Origin: Pomphorhynchus laevis
Lineage: Eukaryota; Acanthocephala; Palaeacanthocephala; Echinorhynchida; Pomphorhynchidae
Direction of reading: 5' to 3'
Assembly: GCA_012934845.2 (NCBI GenBank)
Contig: WNNJ02003297.1
Coordinates: 1-64,000 of the forward strand
Length of the DNA stretch: 64,000 nucleotides
A model generated the notes under the pieces. That model saw only the letters and a program-made list of their open reading frames with translations, did no database searches and was not told where the DNA came from. Below are positions 1 through 11,210 of this stretch, piece after piece (position 1 is the stretch's first letter; the number at the start of each line of letters is the position of its first letter). Made by a program: the position numbers and the translations under genes.

Positions 1-115
1 AGGAAGAACGAGGGAAGGGGAAAGGGGGAAAACAGGAACAGGGGAAGGGGAAGACTGGAAAGAGGAACAGAAGAAGGGGAAATGGGAATGGTGGAAGCGT
101 AAATGGGAAGGGGTG
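1..115. repeat. Purine-rich (GGGAA)n-like low-complexity tract
   Basis: An imperfect tract of GGGAA and GGAAC units, almost free of pyrimidines on the plus strand, runs from the window edge. It is sharply different from the AT-rich DNA that follows. It looks like simple or satellite sequence continuing from outside the window. Confidence 0.7.
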
Positions 116-594
116 TCAACAATTTTAAATTGGTTTCTAAAAGACCTACTCATTCTAAGGAGTAGATATATTAATTATAATAAAAGTATCGCCTTTAAAG
201 TTTTTTAGTGAGCATCTTATTTCAAGTGAAGATAATCACCTCATAAAACAATTGTTGAGCATGTTGTGTTAATCCCTATTGCCATTTTTTTTAATTACGT
301 GTAGTAACGAAGCTAAATTTTTATAAAAGTTTATATCTGCTTATTAGCGAAACAGATATATTGGGTCATAAATAGAATTAAAGTAGTGTGCAGGATAAAA
401 ATAATCATCAAAATTTCAGTGACTGCACATGTATATAAACTTAAAATTCGGAAACAAACTGTAGAAGACTAGTTTGAAAAATAGTAATTTTTTAGAAAAA
501 TATGTAAGTTTTCAAATTAAAGAAAACATATTCCCTTACTAACGCTTATTTATTTTAAAATCATAAATAATTTCAATTAAATTTGTAAAATGTA
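116..594. other. AT-rich intergenic stretch, nothing recognised
   Basis: No coding signal, RNA gene or repeat end that I can support was seen here. Confidence 0.5.
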
Positions 595-836
595 AGACAA
601 AAGTATGACCTCTAATCCTTATCTGATGACCTCTAATTCTTATTCTGATAAACGTCTGTTATTTATTAGTCAATTCATAAAAATGACGTTTATTTTAAAT
701 TTCATTTTTTAACTTGATTTAAATTATAGAAAATCTAAAAACAATTATTAATTTTATTATTTAATTATTAAATTTTGATTTAGCATTATTGTTTTGTTTA
801 TTTTATAATTATATTAAATACGTAGACTCAGTTAGC
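595..836 (+). mobile_element. PLE-1 terminal fragment (3' end)
   Basis: This copy carries the last ~240 bp of the Penelope-like element that recurs through the window. It starts in the GACCTCTAATTCTTATTCTG stretch, passes AACGTCTGTTATTTATTAG, and ends in ACTCAGTTAGCTGAT. The same terminus is seen at 1338, 5516, 6866, 17796 (inverted), 41092 and 42815 (inverted). No coding part remains. Confidence 0.8.
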
Positions 837-899
837 TGATTGATAAATATTATAATATATAATATATAATATTATAATATTATTATATAATATATAATA

Positions 900-1338
900 A
901 TAAACAATAATAATCAACAATAATATAAAGAATAAATTTAAACTCTTAAGTGACAAATTTTTATGGATGGATAATAAATAATATACTTTGTATTAGAATA
1001 AGATACTAGATAGTTATTTCAGAGGAAATACATCATTAGCATGTATTTGGCACCACTGCTATGTTTGGTAGAGGAGTTAGGGGCCGAAACCTGATAGCAT
1101 AGCAGTTCCTCCTGATGACCTCTAATTCTTATTTTGATACAACGTCTGTTATTTATTAGTCAGTTCATAAAAACGACTTTTATTTTAAATTTCAATTTTT
1201 TATTTTAACTTGATTTAAATTATAAAAATCTAAAAACAATTATTAATTTTATTATTTAATTATTAAATTTTGATTTGCATTATTATGTTTTGTTTATTTT
1301 ATAATTATATTAAATACGTAGACTCAGTTAGCTGATTT
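900..1338 (+). mobile_element. PLE-1 3'-terminal copy with the conserved RNA fold
   Basis: This is a 5'-truncated copy. It begins in the end of the coding region (AAGAATAAATTTAAACTCTTAAG is the sense of sequence seen at 18.2 kb). It then has the GC-richer structured block (about 1049-1123) and the AT-rich terminus ending ACTCAGTTAGCTGATT. In the structured block CTGCTATG (from 1057) can pair with CATAGCAG (to 1105). Confidence 0.8.
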
Positions 1339-2209
1339 GATTATAGAATAAATTATTTATTTTATTTATACTGAATAAGCTGTTTATGATTTTTTAAAAT
1401 ATGATATCAGGAAAAGCTATCGAAATATTGTGTGAATTTTTGGAATAAAACTAATTTCTTTATTATATCTGTAAATTTATAAAACTATAACAAGAGATAG
1501 ATGGATATTTTCAATCAAAAAACCAAAATTTCAAATATAAAAATAATTACAAACAGCTGACTTATTTAGTTTGCACTGATTAGTCTATTACATCAACTAA
1601 TGAATACGAGTAATTACTTTATCGAATATAATTCGCTAAAATTCCAATAATTAGATTGGGTAATTTCCTATTCTGTACATCTCACAACTAAATTAAATAT
1701 CATATATGCTTCAACCATTTGCTTATTAGTGTAGGTACGAATACTTATGAGTACTAAATTATTCATTAAAGCAACTTTTATCAGTTTTATCATAAAATAT
1801 TTGATTTTACTTTATTACTTAGTTAGTCCAAGTTTGAATTTGCTAATTATCGTCTGTTTAAATAAAATATAATTGTAGTTTATTGTGTGCATTTCATAGT
1901 TGTTATTGTGTGTGTGCTTGATAAATGAATGCTGATGAATTAACTAAACTTAGCTTTAATACTCTGTTGAAGATTTATATATTTAATTATATTTTGTAAA
2001 ATCACAGTACACAAGTTTTAATTAAATTATAAATATATGACCTTCAAGGAAAACACCATAACATAATAAATTGATGCGTAAAACTTAGTTGCTCATTGTA
2101 GCATGTATGATACAATTTCGTATTCGAATTATTAGGCATATTGGCAAATTAGCATATGAAAAAATCACGCATTTTAAGTTATCACGCTTTCTTTGAATAA
2201 TAGATTCTT
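1339..2209. other. AT-rich intergenic stretch, nothing recognised
   Basis: About 870 bp without any coding, RNA or repeat signal that I can support. Confidence 0.5.
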
Positions 2210-2380
2210 AACCTGGTAGCATATCAATTTTAACTGATGACCTCTAAACATAATTCTAAAAACATTGTATTTATTCGGTTCATAAAAATGCCGGGTTATA
2301 AAAAAATCTTAGTTTATTAAATTGAAGGTATTTGGATTATTCAATTTATGTATAGTACAAAATTAGTAGACTCAGTTGTA
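2210..2380 (+). mobile_element. Worn PLE-1 terminal fragment
   Basis: It retains ACTGATGACCTCTAA, a diverged TATTTATTCGGTTCATAAAAATG and GTAGACTCAGTTG in the same order as the PLE-1 terminus, with many substitutions and a deletion. It is an older copy than those at 0.6 and 1.0 kb. Confidence 0.6.
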
Positions 2381-2801
2381 ACTTATTTGAATTATTTATT
2401 CAAATAAGAAGCTAATTGCCGCTACAGGCGATCGGAGAGCAGCGAGATTTCTCTCACAGAGATTGAGCTGTGCGGTGCAACGAGGCCTGTCTTTTGAGAG
2501 TCGCCCAGGGGATTGCAGAGGATTATCAATATGATCTTCGTCATGATTTCCCATTTATAAACTCATTGTAATAATTGTGTAATAATTTAGTTGTTTTTAA
2601 ATTGTTTATTACTAAAATTAAAAAGAAATTTTATATAAGATTAAGGGATAGTTTCTTGATTTGCGAAAAAAACTAATAAATTACAATTTCTTTAGCAACA
2701 TTGATACAATCGTCATCATTAGAATATATACAATAATGGTATTCTCAGTAACAATTATATACTATATTTTGTTACATAAAATATAATGTATGTATATACA
2801 A
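2381..2801. other. Short GC-richer islet in AT-rich DNA
   Basis: Positions 2412-2525 are clearly richer in GC than their surroundings (GCTACAGGCGATCGG to CGCCCAGGGGATTG), then AT-rich sequence resumes. A LINE 3' untranslated remnant is possible. I found no reading frame or family match to support it. Confidence 0.35.
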
Positions 2802-3400
2802 AATCAATCAATCAAGAAGTCTTTATTTGTATCACAAAATAATACTAACAATCTAGTGGCAACTATATAAGCCACTCGAATGAAAGCAACATAGTTATTA
2901 AAAACAGTCATGAAAAGGAATTTTTTTAACAGTTTTGTAAGTATGATAGAGCTTGAAATAAGAAGCTTCGTCTTGAGTGCTCAGTTGCTGCGTGCTCTAT
3001 TTTGTAGATTAGATGCTTATGTAATTCATATCTATGATTGACATTAAGTACACAATTGGTAGAATCAGAAAGATGTACATGGAAGAAGGGATGTTTTGCT
3101 ATTGTCGATATGATATTTTTAAGAAAAAGTTCAAGTATAACCAGTTCTTTTCCACATATACGTTGTCCACGCGTGTGAATGGATATAAACGTTTTTAAAA
3201 TATGTGACGGCATATTAGCAAAAGTCGGATATCCGTTTGTAATAAGGCCTCGAATGCATGCGTCATACACTATCTCTGACTGGTCATTTGATACTCCAAG
3301 TATTTTCAAGCGTCTCAAAAAATATAGACATTGTGAACACTTCCGAGAAATATATTGTGCGGGTGTGCTCCATGATAAATTAGATGTAAATATAACGCCT
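2802..3400 (-). mobile_element. 3' end of a LINE (C-terminus of reverse transcriptase ORF)
   Basis: On the minus strand the frame from 3390 down to 2926 reads LGVIFTSNLSW, then YFLRRLKILGVS, an AC-IRG-LITNGYPTF segment and a final HSRRSFLFQALSYLQ-like block. This order is typical of the region downstream of the RT thumb in CR1/L2/Jockey-like LINEs of invertebrates. Below 2926 an AATAAA and a tail of GATT repeats (2802-2818) mark the 3' terminus. Only the last ~150 residues survive; RT catalytic motifs and the endonuclease are absent. The N-terminal residues of the longer open frame (3391-3483) are AT-rich sequence and not part of the LINE protein. Confidence 0.75.
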
Positions 3401-3479
3401 AAAACATACACAAATAATATAACAATAATATTAATATCCAATAATATTAAACATAATATTACTGGTTTAATTTTATTTT

Positions 3480-3560
3480 TCATTCTCGCATACGCGAGAA
3501 TTCAACAAATTTGAATTTGTCAAATTCAACAAAAGTTGAATTCAACAAATTCAACAAAAT
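3480..3560. repeat. Cluster of short palindromes (TTCAACAAA family)
   Basis: TTCTCGCATACGCGAGAA is a perfect hairpin. It is followed by overlapping inverted repeats built from AATTCAACAAATT. They lie just outside the large foldback and may be part of the same insertion. Confidence 0.5.
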
Positions 3561-3587
3561 TTGTGCTCTTTCATTTGACATTTTTAT

Positions 3588-4232
3588 TTTTGTTGAGATA
3601 TTTCCGGACCTCTTCGACTAACTTGTATATTTTAGCTGGCCTCTACATAATTACTTCAGCAATCAGGTCGCATTACGACAGAAAGCATGCTGTCCAGACA
3701 ACTCCACAAGTCGGGACTCATCAGTGGACGTCCCTGTATCATCGTTGTTTCGTCCCTCAGCATGCACTATATTGACGATAAACATGGTGGTCCTCCATCA
3801 GATTGAAATGAGTCATTGAAATCGTCTTGTTGGTAGTCGGTTGAATTTCATTTTGTTGAGATATTTCCGGACCTCTTCGACTAACTTGTATTTTAGCTGG
3901 CTTCTACATAATTACTTCAGCTATTAGGTTGCATTACGATAGAAAGCATACTGTCCAGCATGCTATCTCAACAAAATGAAATTCAACTGACTACCGACAA
4001 GACGATTTCAATGCATCATTTCAATCTGATGGAGGACCACCATGTTTATCGTCAATATAGTGCATGCTGAGGGACGAAACAACGATGATACAGGGACGTC
4101 CACTGATGAGTCCCGACTTGTGGAGTTGTCTGGACGGCATGCTTTCTGTCGTAATGCGACCTGATAGCTGAAGTAATTATGTAGAAGCCAGCTAAAACAC
4201 AAGTTAGTCGAAGAAGTCCGGAAATATCTCAA
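3588..4232. repeat. Large foldback: ~270-bp inverted arms with hammerhead-like boxes
   Basis: The left arm (about 3588-3858) and the right arm (about 3964-4232) are inverted copies with only scattered differences. The spacer (about 3855-3963) is a partial direct copy of the start of the left arm. In the right arm, GGGACGAAAC (about 4072) and CTGATGAGTCCC (about 4104) occur 20-odd bases apart. GGGAC and GTCCC could form helix II of a hammerhead, but the boxes come in the order GAAA then CUGAUGA. No protein is encoded. It could be a foldback or PLE-terminal unit. Confidence 0.7.
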
Positions 4233-4249
4233 CTTTTTTATACTTAATA

Positions 4250-4985
4250 AAAAAGTTGAATAAATATTTTTTAGAATAAGAAGCACACTTAAACATTTTT
4301 AATTTCAATAATAATATTTTTTAATGAGAAATGTATTATAAATATAAATAATGACGATATTTATTTAATAAACATCACATTGCCACATTTCGGTGATTGT
4401 CACAAGACTACATAATATTAAAGAATTTCATAGAAACAAACAAATTAATTGTATAATGTAGCCTTAATAGTGAATGCATACACTTACTGCACAGTCACTC
4501 CATGCTGCTCGCTATAACATTTTCTTTGTTTAAATATTAAATTATCAAAAAAATTTCAAATAATTCAATATTTCCAAATCCCATATTCTCCAGAATCGGG
4601 AATTCTAATACGGTAAATAGTTTAGAGCATAAAGTATGATACTAATAAAGCAAATACATATTGGACCATGAACATAAATTATTGTTGCTGGGAACAAGAT
4701 TTAGTCTGTCCACCTGTTGTAGATGCTCTAACTGTTATATATTTCTTATAACTCTCAACAATTTTCCAACTTTATTGAGTCATTTTATTGGCATTTGTGC
4801 AAAGCATTTATCAACTTAAATCATATTTAATTTACATGATATAATATGAATTAGCATATTATTTGTATTCGGTAACTGATAAGTAGCAGCAAATGTGCAT
4901 GAAACAGGTTTGATAGCCAGTTATCAACGTAGCATACCTATTTTTTTATCTTTGGTAGCAGACCCATCCAGCGCTTAAAATATCT
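4250..4985. other. AT-rich intergenic stretch
   Basis: No supported feature. It may hold further degraded LINE sequence continuing from the minus-strand relic at 4990-5670, but no frame can be followed. Confidence 0.4.
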
Positions 4986-4989
4986 CAAT

Positions 4990-5670
4990 TTCGTTAGTCC
5001 ATATCCTTAAATTTTTTCGAAGTGTTCACATACGCTTTATAAATCATACGTAATAATCGGACTTTAAATTGTATCCAAATATCTAATTGCGCCAAAGAAA
5101 GAAATTTCTGAATTTATCAAATGAATTGAAAGATTCTACAAAACTACATATGCGCATGAGGAGATGCGACTCTTAATTGTAAACTTGGAGAATAATACAA
5201 TTCCTAAATAATTGAACTGATTGACAAATTCAATTTTATATCATTGATAATACAATTTGTCGTCACTGCATAATGGTCCACCATCGCGGTACTTTACAAC
5301 TCTTATTCTTATTCTGATACAACGTCTGTTATTTATTAGTCAATTCATAAAAATGACGTTTATTTTAAATTTCATTTTTTAACTTGATTTAAATTATAGA
5401 AAATCTAAAAACAATTATTAATTTTATATTTAATTATTAAATTTTGATTTAGCATTATTATGTTTTGTTTAGTTTATAATTATATTAAATACGTAGACTC
5501 AGTTAGCTGATTTAATTTGTCTTAACGACATTGACCACAAGTGCATTATCCTTCGAATATTCAACTAATTTGTTCAATGATCTCTGAACAAATTTAAGTT
5601 CGTAACCTATGATAACAAGGTCGTCAGCGTATCAATTGGCTAGCAAATATAAATCAAGTATTATATATTA
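4990..5670 (-). mobile_element. LINE reverse-transcriptase relic, split by a PLE-1 insertion
   Basis: On the minus strand, 5670-5523 reads DLYLLAN, a stop, then YADDLVIIGYEL (YADD box at 5620-5631) and ends LVVNVVKTN. Below the PLE-1 piece at 5300-5516 the same protein resumes (5290-5100) as FRDGGPL, a further stop, then FVNQFNYLGIVLFS, i.e. the RT thumb with its YLG motif. Residues after that are scattered over other frames. This is the palm-to-thumb portion of an APE-type LINE. It is heavily decayed and was split by a PLE-1 end. Confidence 0.75.
5300..5516 (+). mobile_element. PLE-1 terminal fragment inside a LINE
   Basis: It contains only the AT-rich terminal part, from ATTCTTATTCTGATACAACG to ACTCAGTTAGCTGATTT. 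It separates the two halves of a minus-strand LINE RT, so it inserted after that LINE. Confidence 0.8.
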
Positions 5671-5689
5671 TAACTGACTTATTATGCTG

Positions 5690-6866
5690 ACTTATTCAAT
5701 TATAGTTGACTTATTTATAAGCTTTATAGAATATGAATTTGTTCATAATTATTTAAAATCTCTAACAATATAAAGATATTAAATATATGTTTAGATATAT
5801 TGATGATATATTGGCATTTAACTCTAATAATCAGATCAGCTAACTGAGTCTACGTATTTTATATTATTTATAAATTAAAAATAATTCTGAATAAAATTTC
5901 AATAATTAAATAATAAATAATTATAAATAATAAATAATTTTTATATAAGATTGTATATAATTTATATCAAGTTAAAATTTAAATTTAAAATAAAAATCAA
6001 ATTTTATAAATTGAATAATAAATTATATATAACGTATTTGAATAAGGAATAATGATCATAAGGAGAAACTGCCATGTTATTAGATTTCAGTCACTATTCC
6101 TCAACCAAACATAGAAGCGGGACCAAATACATGCTAATGACGTTTTCCTTCTGATGAAATTTGATATTCTAGTATGCTATTCTAATACAAAATATATTAT
6201 TTATTATCCATTCATGAAAATTTTCCGCTTAAGTGTTTAAATTTATTTTAATATATTGTTGATTTATATATTTCATTTTTTTCGGTTTGATTTTTTTGTA
6301 TTTTTTAGTTTTAATAATTTTATTCAATGAGTAATCAAATGTATCCAGGTAGCCTTATTCTTAATAAAACTAAAATTGATGATAAATAAGGTATATATCT
6401 AGATATTAACATTAAATTAACATAAATTAAAACTACTTTTAATTTATATCGTAAAGATGATGACATATTTAAATTTACAAGAAAAATATTTTTTCATGAG
6501 CATTTATGCAAAACATATAATATTAAATGAAATACATTGAATAATAAAATTTTACAAATTTTCATAATATATAATGATGTTAGTTTTCTTCAAATTTATT
6601 AGGGCCGAAACATGATTACATAGCAGTTCATCGTGATGACCTCTAATCCTTATTCTTATACATCGTCTGTTATTTATTAGTTAATTCATAAAAATGAATT
6701 TTATTTTAAATTTAAATTTTAAATTTTAAAATTGATATGAATTATATTAAATCTTATAACAATTATTTATTATTTATAATTATTTATTTTTTAATTATTA
6801 AATTTTGATTTAGCATTATTTTTAAATTTATAAATAATATAAAATACGTTGACTATGTTAGCTAAT
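5690..6866 (+). mobile_element. PLE-1 copy, 5'-truncated and decayed, with a nested PLE-1 end
   Basis: Sense-strand pieces match the RT of the better copies at 14.4-16.2 and 17.8-20.7 kb. An FIEYEFVHN-like segment (about 5715) precedes the palm box with IDD (about 5795), then the YLD-and-RKDD-like stretch (6345-6480). The terminal region (6600-6866) follows after an internal loss. A second, inverted PLE-1 terminus occupies 5833-6313. Several breaks; clearly dead. Confidence 0.7.
5833..6313 (-). mobile_element. Inverted PLE-1 terminal copy nested in another PLE-1
   Basis: It begins ATCAGCTAACTGAGTC, the complement of the PLE-1 end, and runs through the structured block at about 6054-6130 to the end of the coding region. 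It interrupts the plus-strand RT just after the IDD palm box. TAATAAT stands on both sides (about 5826 and 6308) and may be the target duplication. Confidence 0.7.
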
Positions 6867-7993
6867 CTAATTTATAGCAATTTTTCCTTTTATTTTAAAC
6901 GCAATTATTCCTTTTATAGCGAATACATTGGGCTGCTAATTGTTGTCGTATCTTGTGCGTCAACAATAATACTATTTTTGCATTGACAGTAGCAATTATA
7001 GCGAGTACTATTGGATTAAATCAATTTATCTGAATGCACATGCTGCAGTGGAATTGTCAAAAGCAAAACAACAAATCAACTATCGCAAAATTGCAACGCA
7101 TTCGATTATTTTCCATAGTTCGCAGACAGCTCATTACTTTATGACAACGATATTATCAGCGACAGAGCGAGTACAAGGAACCGTACTGCTGATTTAATAT
7201 AGAATAAATGCATTACATGGTTATTAGTTGCAATGCACCGTATTGTGAAGAAAAAGACGAAGCTCAACTACAGGAATCGAACAAATGAAATGTCACAGTG
7301 TTATCTTAATTTTACGTTTGCTATATTATATTGTATGGCTGCTGCACATTAGCAACGCCTGCCATCATACCGGTACCATCAGATAATTCATAATCAGCGT
7401 CATTTATTCAGCACCATCAGTAATCAGGATTCACAGAAAAGTATAAAAACGTTAACCGTAAACGACCTACAACAACCATCTCTACAAGGATATCTATCTA
7501 TATATATTATTAGTAAAATACTGGTGGTTCCTTGTTTGCTTGCATAATCGTAAAGCAGAATATATTTTCCACTTAGATATCAGAGAAACAAATCCACATA
7601 TCTTCCAGGTTCAATGTGATACTTTTTTATTGCTTACACATGAAAATATGTTTGTTGCTCTACTCCAGTATATTCAGCATTATCGACAAAAAGACCAATA
7701 CCACAAATAGCTTTAAAGACTTGATAAAGTAATTTATAGCACATCACTGTAACAACAGCAAGACAACAACACAACAGCGGAAGATCAGTAAGTTGTTCAC
7801 CAATTTTGCAATCAAAGGACAATCATACTATGTTTCACTATGAGATTTTCATACTATAGAAAAATAGAATATTTCTAAAGGTATTCGAAATATAGTATTA
7901 CAAATTCAAGCCAATCAATTTTCTTGATTATCCTTAGCTCAGTATTTTTCGATATTATAAAGCATTTGACAACGGTTCGGAGTTATAAAATAA
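6867..7993. other. Intergenic region upstream of the 258-aa gene
   Basis: No ORF or repeat that I can support. A TATA-like GTATAAAAAC lies at about 7443, and another AT-rich TTATAAAATAAATG immediately precedes the start codon at 7994. It is the likely 5' flank or 5' UTR of the downstream gene. No intron was identified. Confidence 0.4.
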
Positions 7994-8770
7994 ATGTATA
8001 GCTCACAATCAAGGTTATATGATAGCAGTATAGACGTTGAAAGTCCGTTTTCTTGCTTTCCAGGATCCAATTCTGCTAATTTCAGTTCCACAATGAGGAC
8101 TGTAGCGGATCGTAGTGGACGATCTTTATCAAGAGGACGCCACAGTTTTGCCGGACGCAGGGCGCAGTCAATCGGGCCATTTGAAAGCTTTGCTTATCGA
8201 TTGAATAGAGCACGCTCTTCAGGAAGATTTGATGAAGACTTTGCCAATATCCGAGCCAGATCCGTAGAACCGGGACTGTCTTCAGTCAAAACAAGGTACG
8301 GATTCTACGATTATCTGTCAGGTGACCGCAACAGAGGCCGTACATCATCAATGATGGCTGAACGCTCTCGGTATTTTGATAGGTACTCTGAACTGTCGGA
8401 AAGGACAAGCACAAACAAGAGACCAATTATCGATGGATACTACAATCATTTTAGGCCATACTATTGGTACAGTACAGCGCCTAGAACTGTGTCGTATTTT
8501 TATCCTTACTCTGACTGGCGGTACACACCTCGTCATCACACACGAAGCCCGTCACTATATTCGTCTTTAACAAACGATGACACGTACGTTTGGCGATTGC
8601 ATGGTGCCCTAAGTAGTGTGAAATCTTTACAAGGTTCGAATCGAGATCTATCTTATTTAAAAGCGATGAGAAATCTAAACAGAAGTAACGCTTTCTCAGC
8701 ATTTCCTTCTAACAATTACGATAAGTACTATAGAAATATGATAAATCCATACATTGCTCAATATGCGTAG
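7994..8770 (+). CDS. Unrecognised Arg/Ser/Tyr-rich protein, 258 aa, single exon
   Basis: One uninterrupted frame of 258 codons with more balanced base use than its surroundings, which suggests a real gene. The first 120 residues are rich in Ser and Arg, with SLSRGRHSF, RARSVEP and RARSSGRF segments resembling phosphorylatable basic motifs. The middle (about 150-180) is rich in Tyr and aromatic residues (YNHFRPYYWYSTAP, SYFYPYSDWRY). The C-terminus is Asn/Tyr rich and ends PYIAQYA. I see no signal peptide, membrane span, zinc finger or known domain. Low complexity and repeated aromatic/Arg patches suggest a cytoskeletal, sarcomeric or otherwise structural protein, but that is inference only. 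A poly(A) signal AATAAA lies at about 9244. The next ORFs on either side are transposon-derived. Confidence 0.7.
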   Translation: MYSSQSRLYDSSIDVESPFSCFPGSNSANFSSTMRTVADRSGRSLSRGRHSFAGRRAQSIGPFESFAYRLNRARSSGRFDEDFANIRARSVEPGLSSVKTRYGFYDYLSGDRNRGRTSSMMAERSRYFDRYSELSERTSTNKRPIIDGYYNHFRPYYWYSTAPRTVSYFYPYSDWRYTPRHHTRSPSLYSSLTNDDTYVWRLHGALSSVKSLQGSNRDLSYLKAMRNLNRSNAFSAFPSNNYDKYYRNMINPYIAQYA

Positions 8771-9805
8771 TGATTTGGATATTCAAAATCATGCCTACTA
8801 ATCATGTTCACAATGTACAAGAGCGTAGATTTACTTCAGTCACATATACGATCTATTGTGACGGTGTTAATATAGATATTTGTAATGAAATTGATAAAAA
8901 GAAATGCACTTGATGAATTTTTGAACATATATATTCATCAAACGGATATATCAGCAGACAATTCTCCTAATTCTTTTCAATGACTGTCAAGTGTAAAAAT
9001 TCGTGTAACTTAGAAATCAAATAATAGCTGTCAGAAATCGTCGTAGTATACTGTGAATCAAAAAATACATCGATCCTTTAAAAAGCGTAGTAAACTCAGT
9101 TTAGAGAAATCCACACCTTACTTCTTCTTCTACTCCTTCTCAATGAGGTGTAATGCTAAACAAATCGAACTCACTTTTTAAGAGGTAGTAAGTAATACAT
9201 TACATATTTTACCTTTTTCAATTGATGCAATTTTGTACTTTGCAATAAATCCATCTTGTCTGATAAATTGAAGTAGTATTACTAGTATTTTGTTTTATTT
9301 CGTTTATAAATAAAAAATTAATTTACCACGGCATTTTTAATTACAAGTATTGGTAAATTATTTTATACCTACAGATGTGAAACGATTAAAAGTAAGAAAA
9401 TTAAAAAATTTTCAAGTAAATATTTAAATATTTAAATATAAAATATTTTAATATAAATTAAAATTTGAAATAACTGAAGTTATTTACCCATTTTCTCAAT
9501 TTTGGAACTTTAGAGCAAGATCGATAAAACACTAATTTATTTTTATATTTCGATAGCTGCTGCTAGTATTATCGGAAACAAAACGTTAAATTTGTTCATG
9601 GAGCATAACCCAAATTTATTGTTCAAGGCGTTTAAACATCGATAGGAATAATAAAATAAGATGTTATTGTTCACAAATTTTCGACTATTGCATTAGTGTT
9701 TTCATGTGTTATGTTTTAACCCTAATTTATATTTATAATTTCAAACTGCTGCTAGTTATCAGAATCAAAGCATTGAATGTGTCACAAATCAAATTTTAAT
9801 TTGTA
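8771..9805. other. 3' flank of the 258-aa gene, otherwise empty
   Basis: It probably includes the 3' UTR (candidate AATAAA at about 9244). Beyond this the sequence is AT-rich with no supported feature. Confidence 0.45.
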
Positions 9806-10409
9806 CTCAGCAGGTGGTTATCTTTCATGGCGCCCCTCCAACAAAGCAAAAACTTAAGAGACTAGCACTCTCTACACTCTCCTCCATTTTGCAGCATCAA
9901 CCACTCCCCATCTTCACGAGTCGAGTAAAATATCTGGGGTTCACCGTTACGGTGAATTGGTCGGCGAAAGCTGACCTGGATAGACTTAAACGTATCCTGA
10001 AGAAAGCTAGGTGGGCTCTGAAACGGGCCCAGCATCTGTCATTGAATGGGATAACCCAAGTGCGCCTCTGGGGTACTTGGGCTATCTCGGGATTAGTCTT
10101 CTTCTCACGAGGACGTCCCCCAGAACAAAGACTAAGGTTTCTCAAGCTCCTCATCTCGAGATTACCAACCATAGTCCGCCTTGACTGGACTCTTAGGTGT
10201 GTGAGAGACCCCGAATGGTTCAGTCAGAGGGCGGCGCGCTGGTGCGGCCGAGGGGCTCAGATCCCTCTGGACCTGAGGCCGTGAATATAAGTTGAAGATT
10301 TCAAAATACACGTCGTGAACAGTTTCTATTTAAAGTTGTCTTTTGCATGTTTTTGTTTCTTAAGTTTTTATCAGTTATATAGTTATTAATAAAACCCTTA
10401 CTTACTTAC
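9806..10409 (+). mobile_element. LINE copy A: 5'-truncated 3' end of an APE-type LINE
   Basis: Frame 9814-10284 reads the end of the RT ORF (VIFHGAPPTKQKLKRLALS, KYLGFTVTVNWSAKADLDRL, RWALKRAQHLSLNG). It is nearly the same, residue for residue, as 13449-13915 in copy B. Homology starts abruptly at about 9806, so this is a classical 5' truncation. The tail is AATAAAACC followed by CTTA repeats ending at 10409. Next comes the 12-bp motif TTAAAATTGAGA, which also follows copy B. Confidence 0.85.
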
Positions 10410-10819
10410 TTAAAATTGAGACAAAAATCAAAACAAAAAATGTGTACAAGTATTAACGTCAGAAGAACAAAGAGCATTGTAAAATCCAGTTTTCCAGCAC
10501 AAATTAATACGAATTTAGAATACAAAGACGATATTAAGGTATTTACGGAGTCTCATTTGTCTCTGCTGATATGGCAAAGTACTACATAGATCACTTTGAA
10601 TCAGCCTTATCTGAATATGGTGCAAGTTTTCTAAACCCATTCTTGGGACTCTATAAATATCGAATTTACCATGTCACCTTGAAGATACTGATATTAAACT
10701 ACTAGAAAAATCCTTCAAGGTTTCTAACTTTGGGTCAATTCTGGGTAAAGGGGGTAACTCAATACACATTGGGTTCTGCTTTGCTCCACTGGAATACGGT
10801 GAAGTACTTATGACCCTTT

Positions 10820-11210
10820 TTGGGCTTTAATCTTTGTTTTACCCTTATTGGAAAAGATGAATATACCTATCCTCACTGCAGCCAGTGTCACAAATGGGGA
10901 CACTGGGCCTCCAGCTGCAGTGAGACACATATGTGTGGAGCGTGTGGGTCGTCCCACTGTGCTGCTCCACAGACTGATCTTCGTTGTAAGGCCCCCCCCA
11001 TCATGCTCCAATTGTGGGGGGGGGTACCATCCTACCTGGAGCAGGAAATGTGCTCAATTCAAACAATACTATGACAAATTCCACAAGTCCGGTGCCGTGC
11101 TTAGGCTAGCAAATTTTTCGAGTGCTGCCTCCCTACGTAGGGGGAATGCTGACATAATGCGTGCGATGGATGCAAGAGTGGAAGCGGTTTATATGAAAAT
11201 GAAAATCTAA
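10820..11210 (+). pseudogene. LINE B ORF1: CCHC zinc-knuckle nucleic-acid-binding protein, frame-shifted
   Basis: Two overlapping frames (10820-11074 and 10848-11210) share a Gag-like protein. The first carries HCSQCHKWGHWASSC and CGACGSSHCAA. The second carries CSNCGGGYHPTWSRKCAQF followed by FHKSGAVLRLANFSSAASLR. The change of frame falls inside the C-rich run at about 10990. In I/Jockey LINEs this protein binds element RNA. This copy lacks most of its N-terminus. Confidence 0.75.

Noticed and set aside
8348-8702. Short open frames on both strands inside the 258-aa gene
   Set aside because: They are shadows of the real frame and have no own signals.
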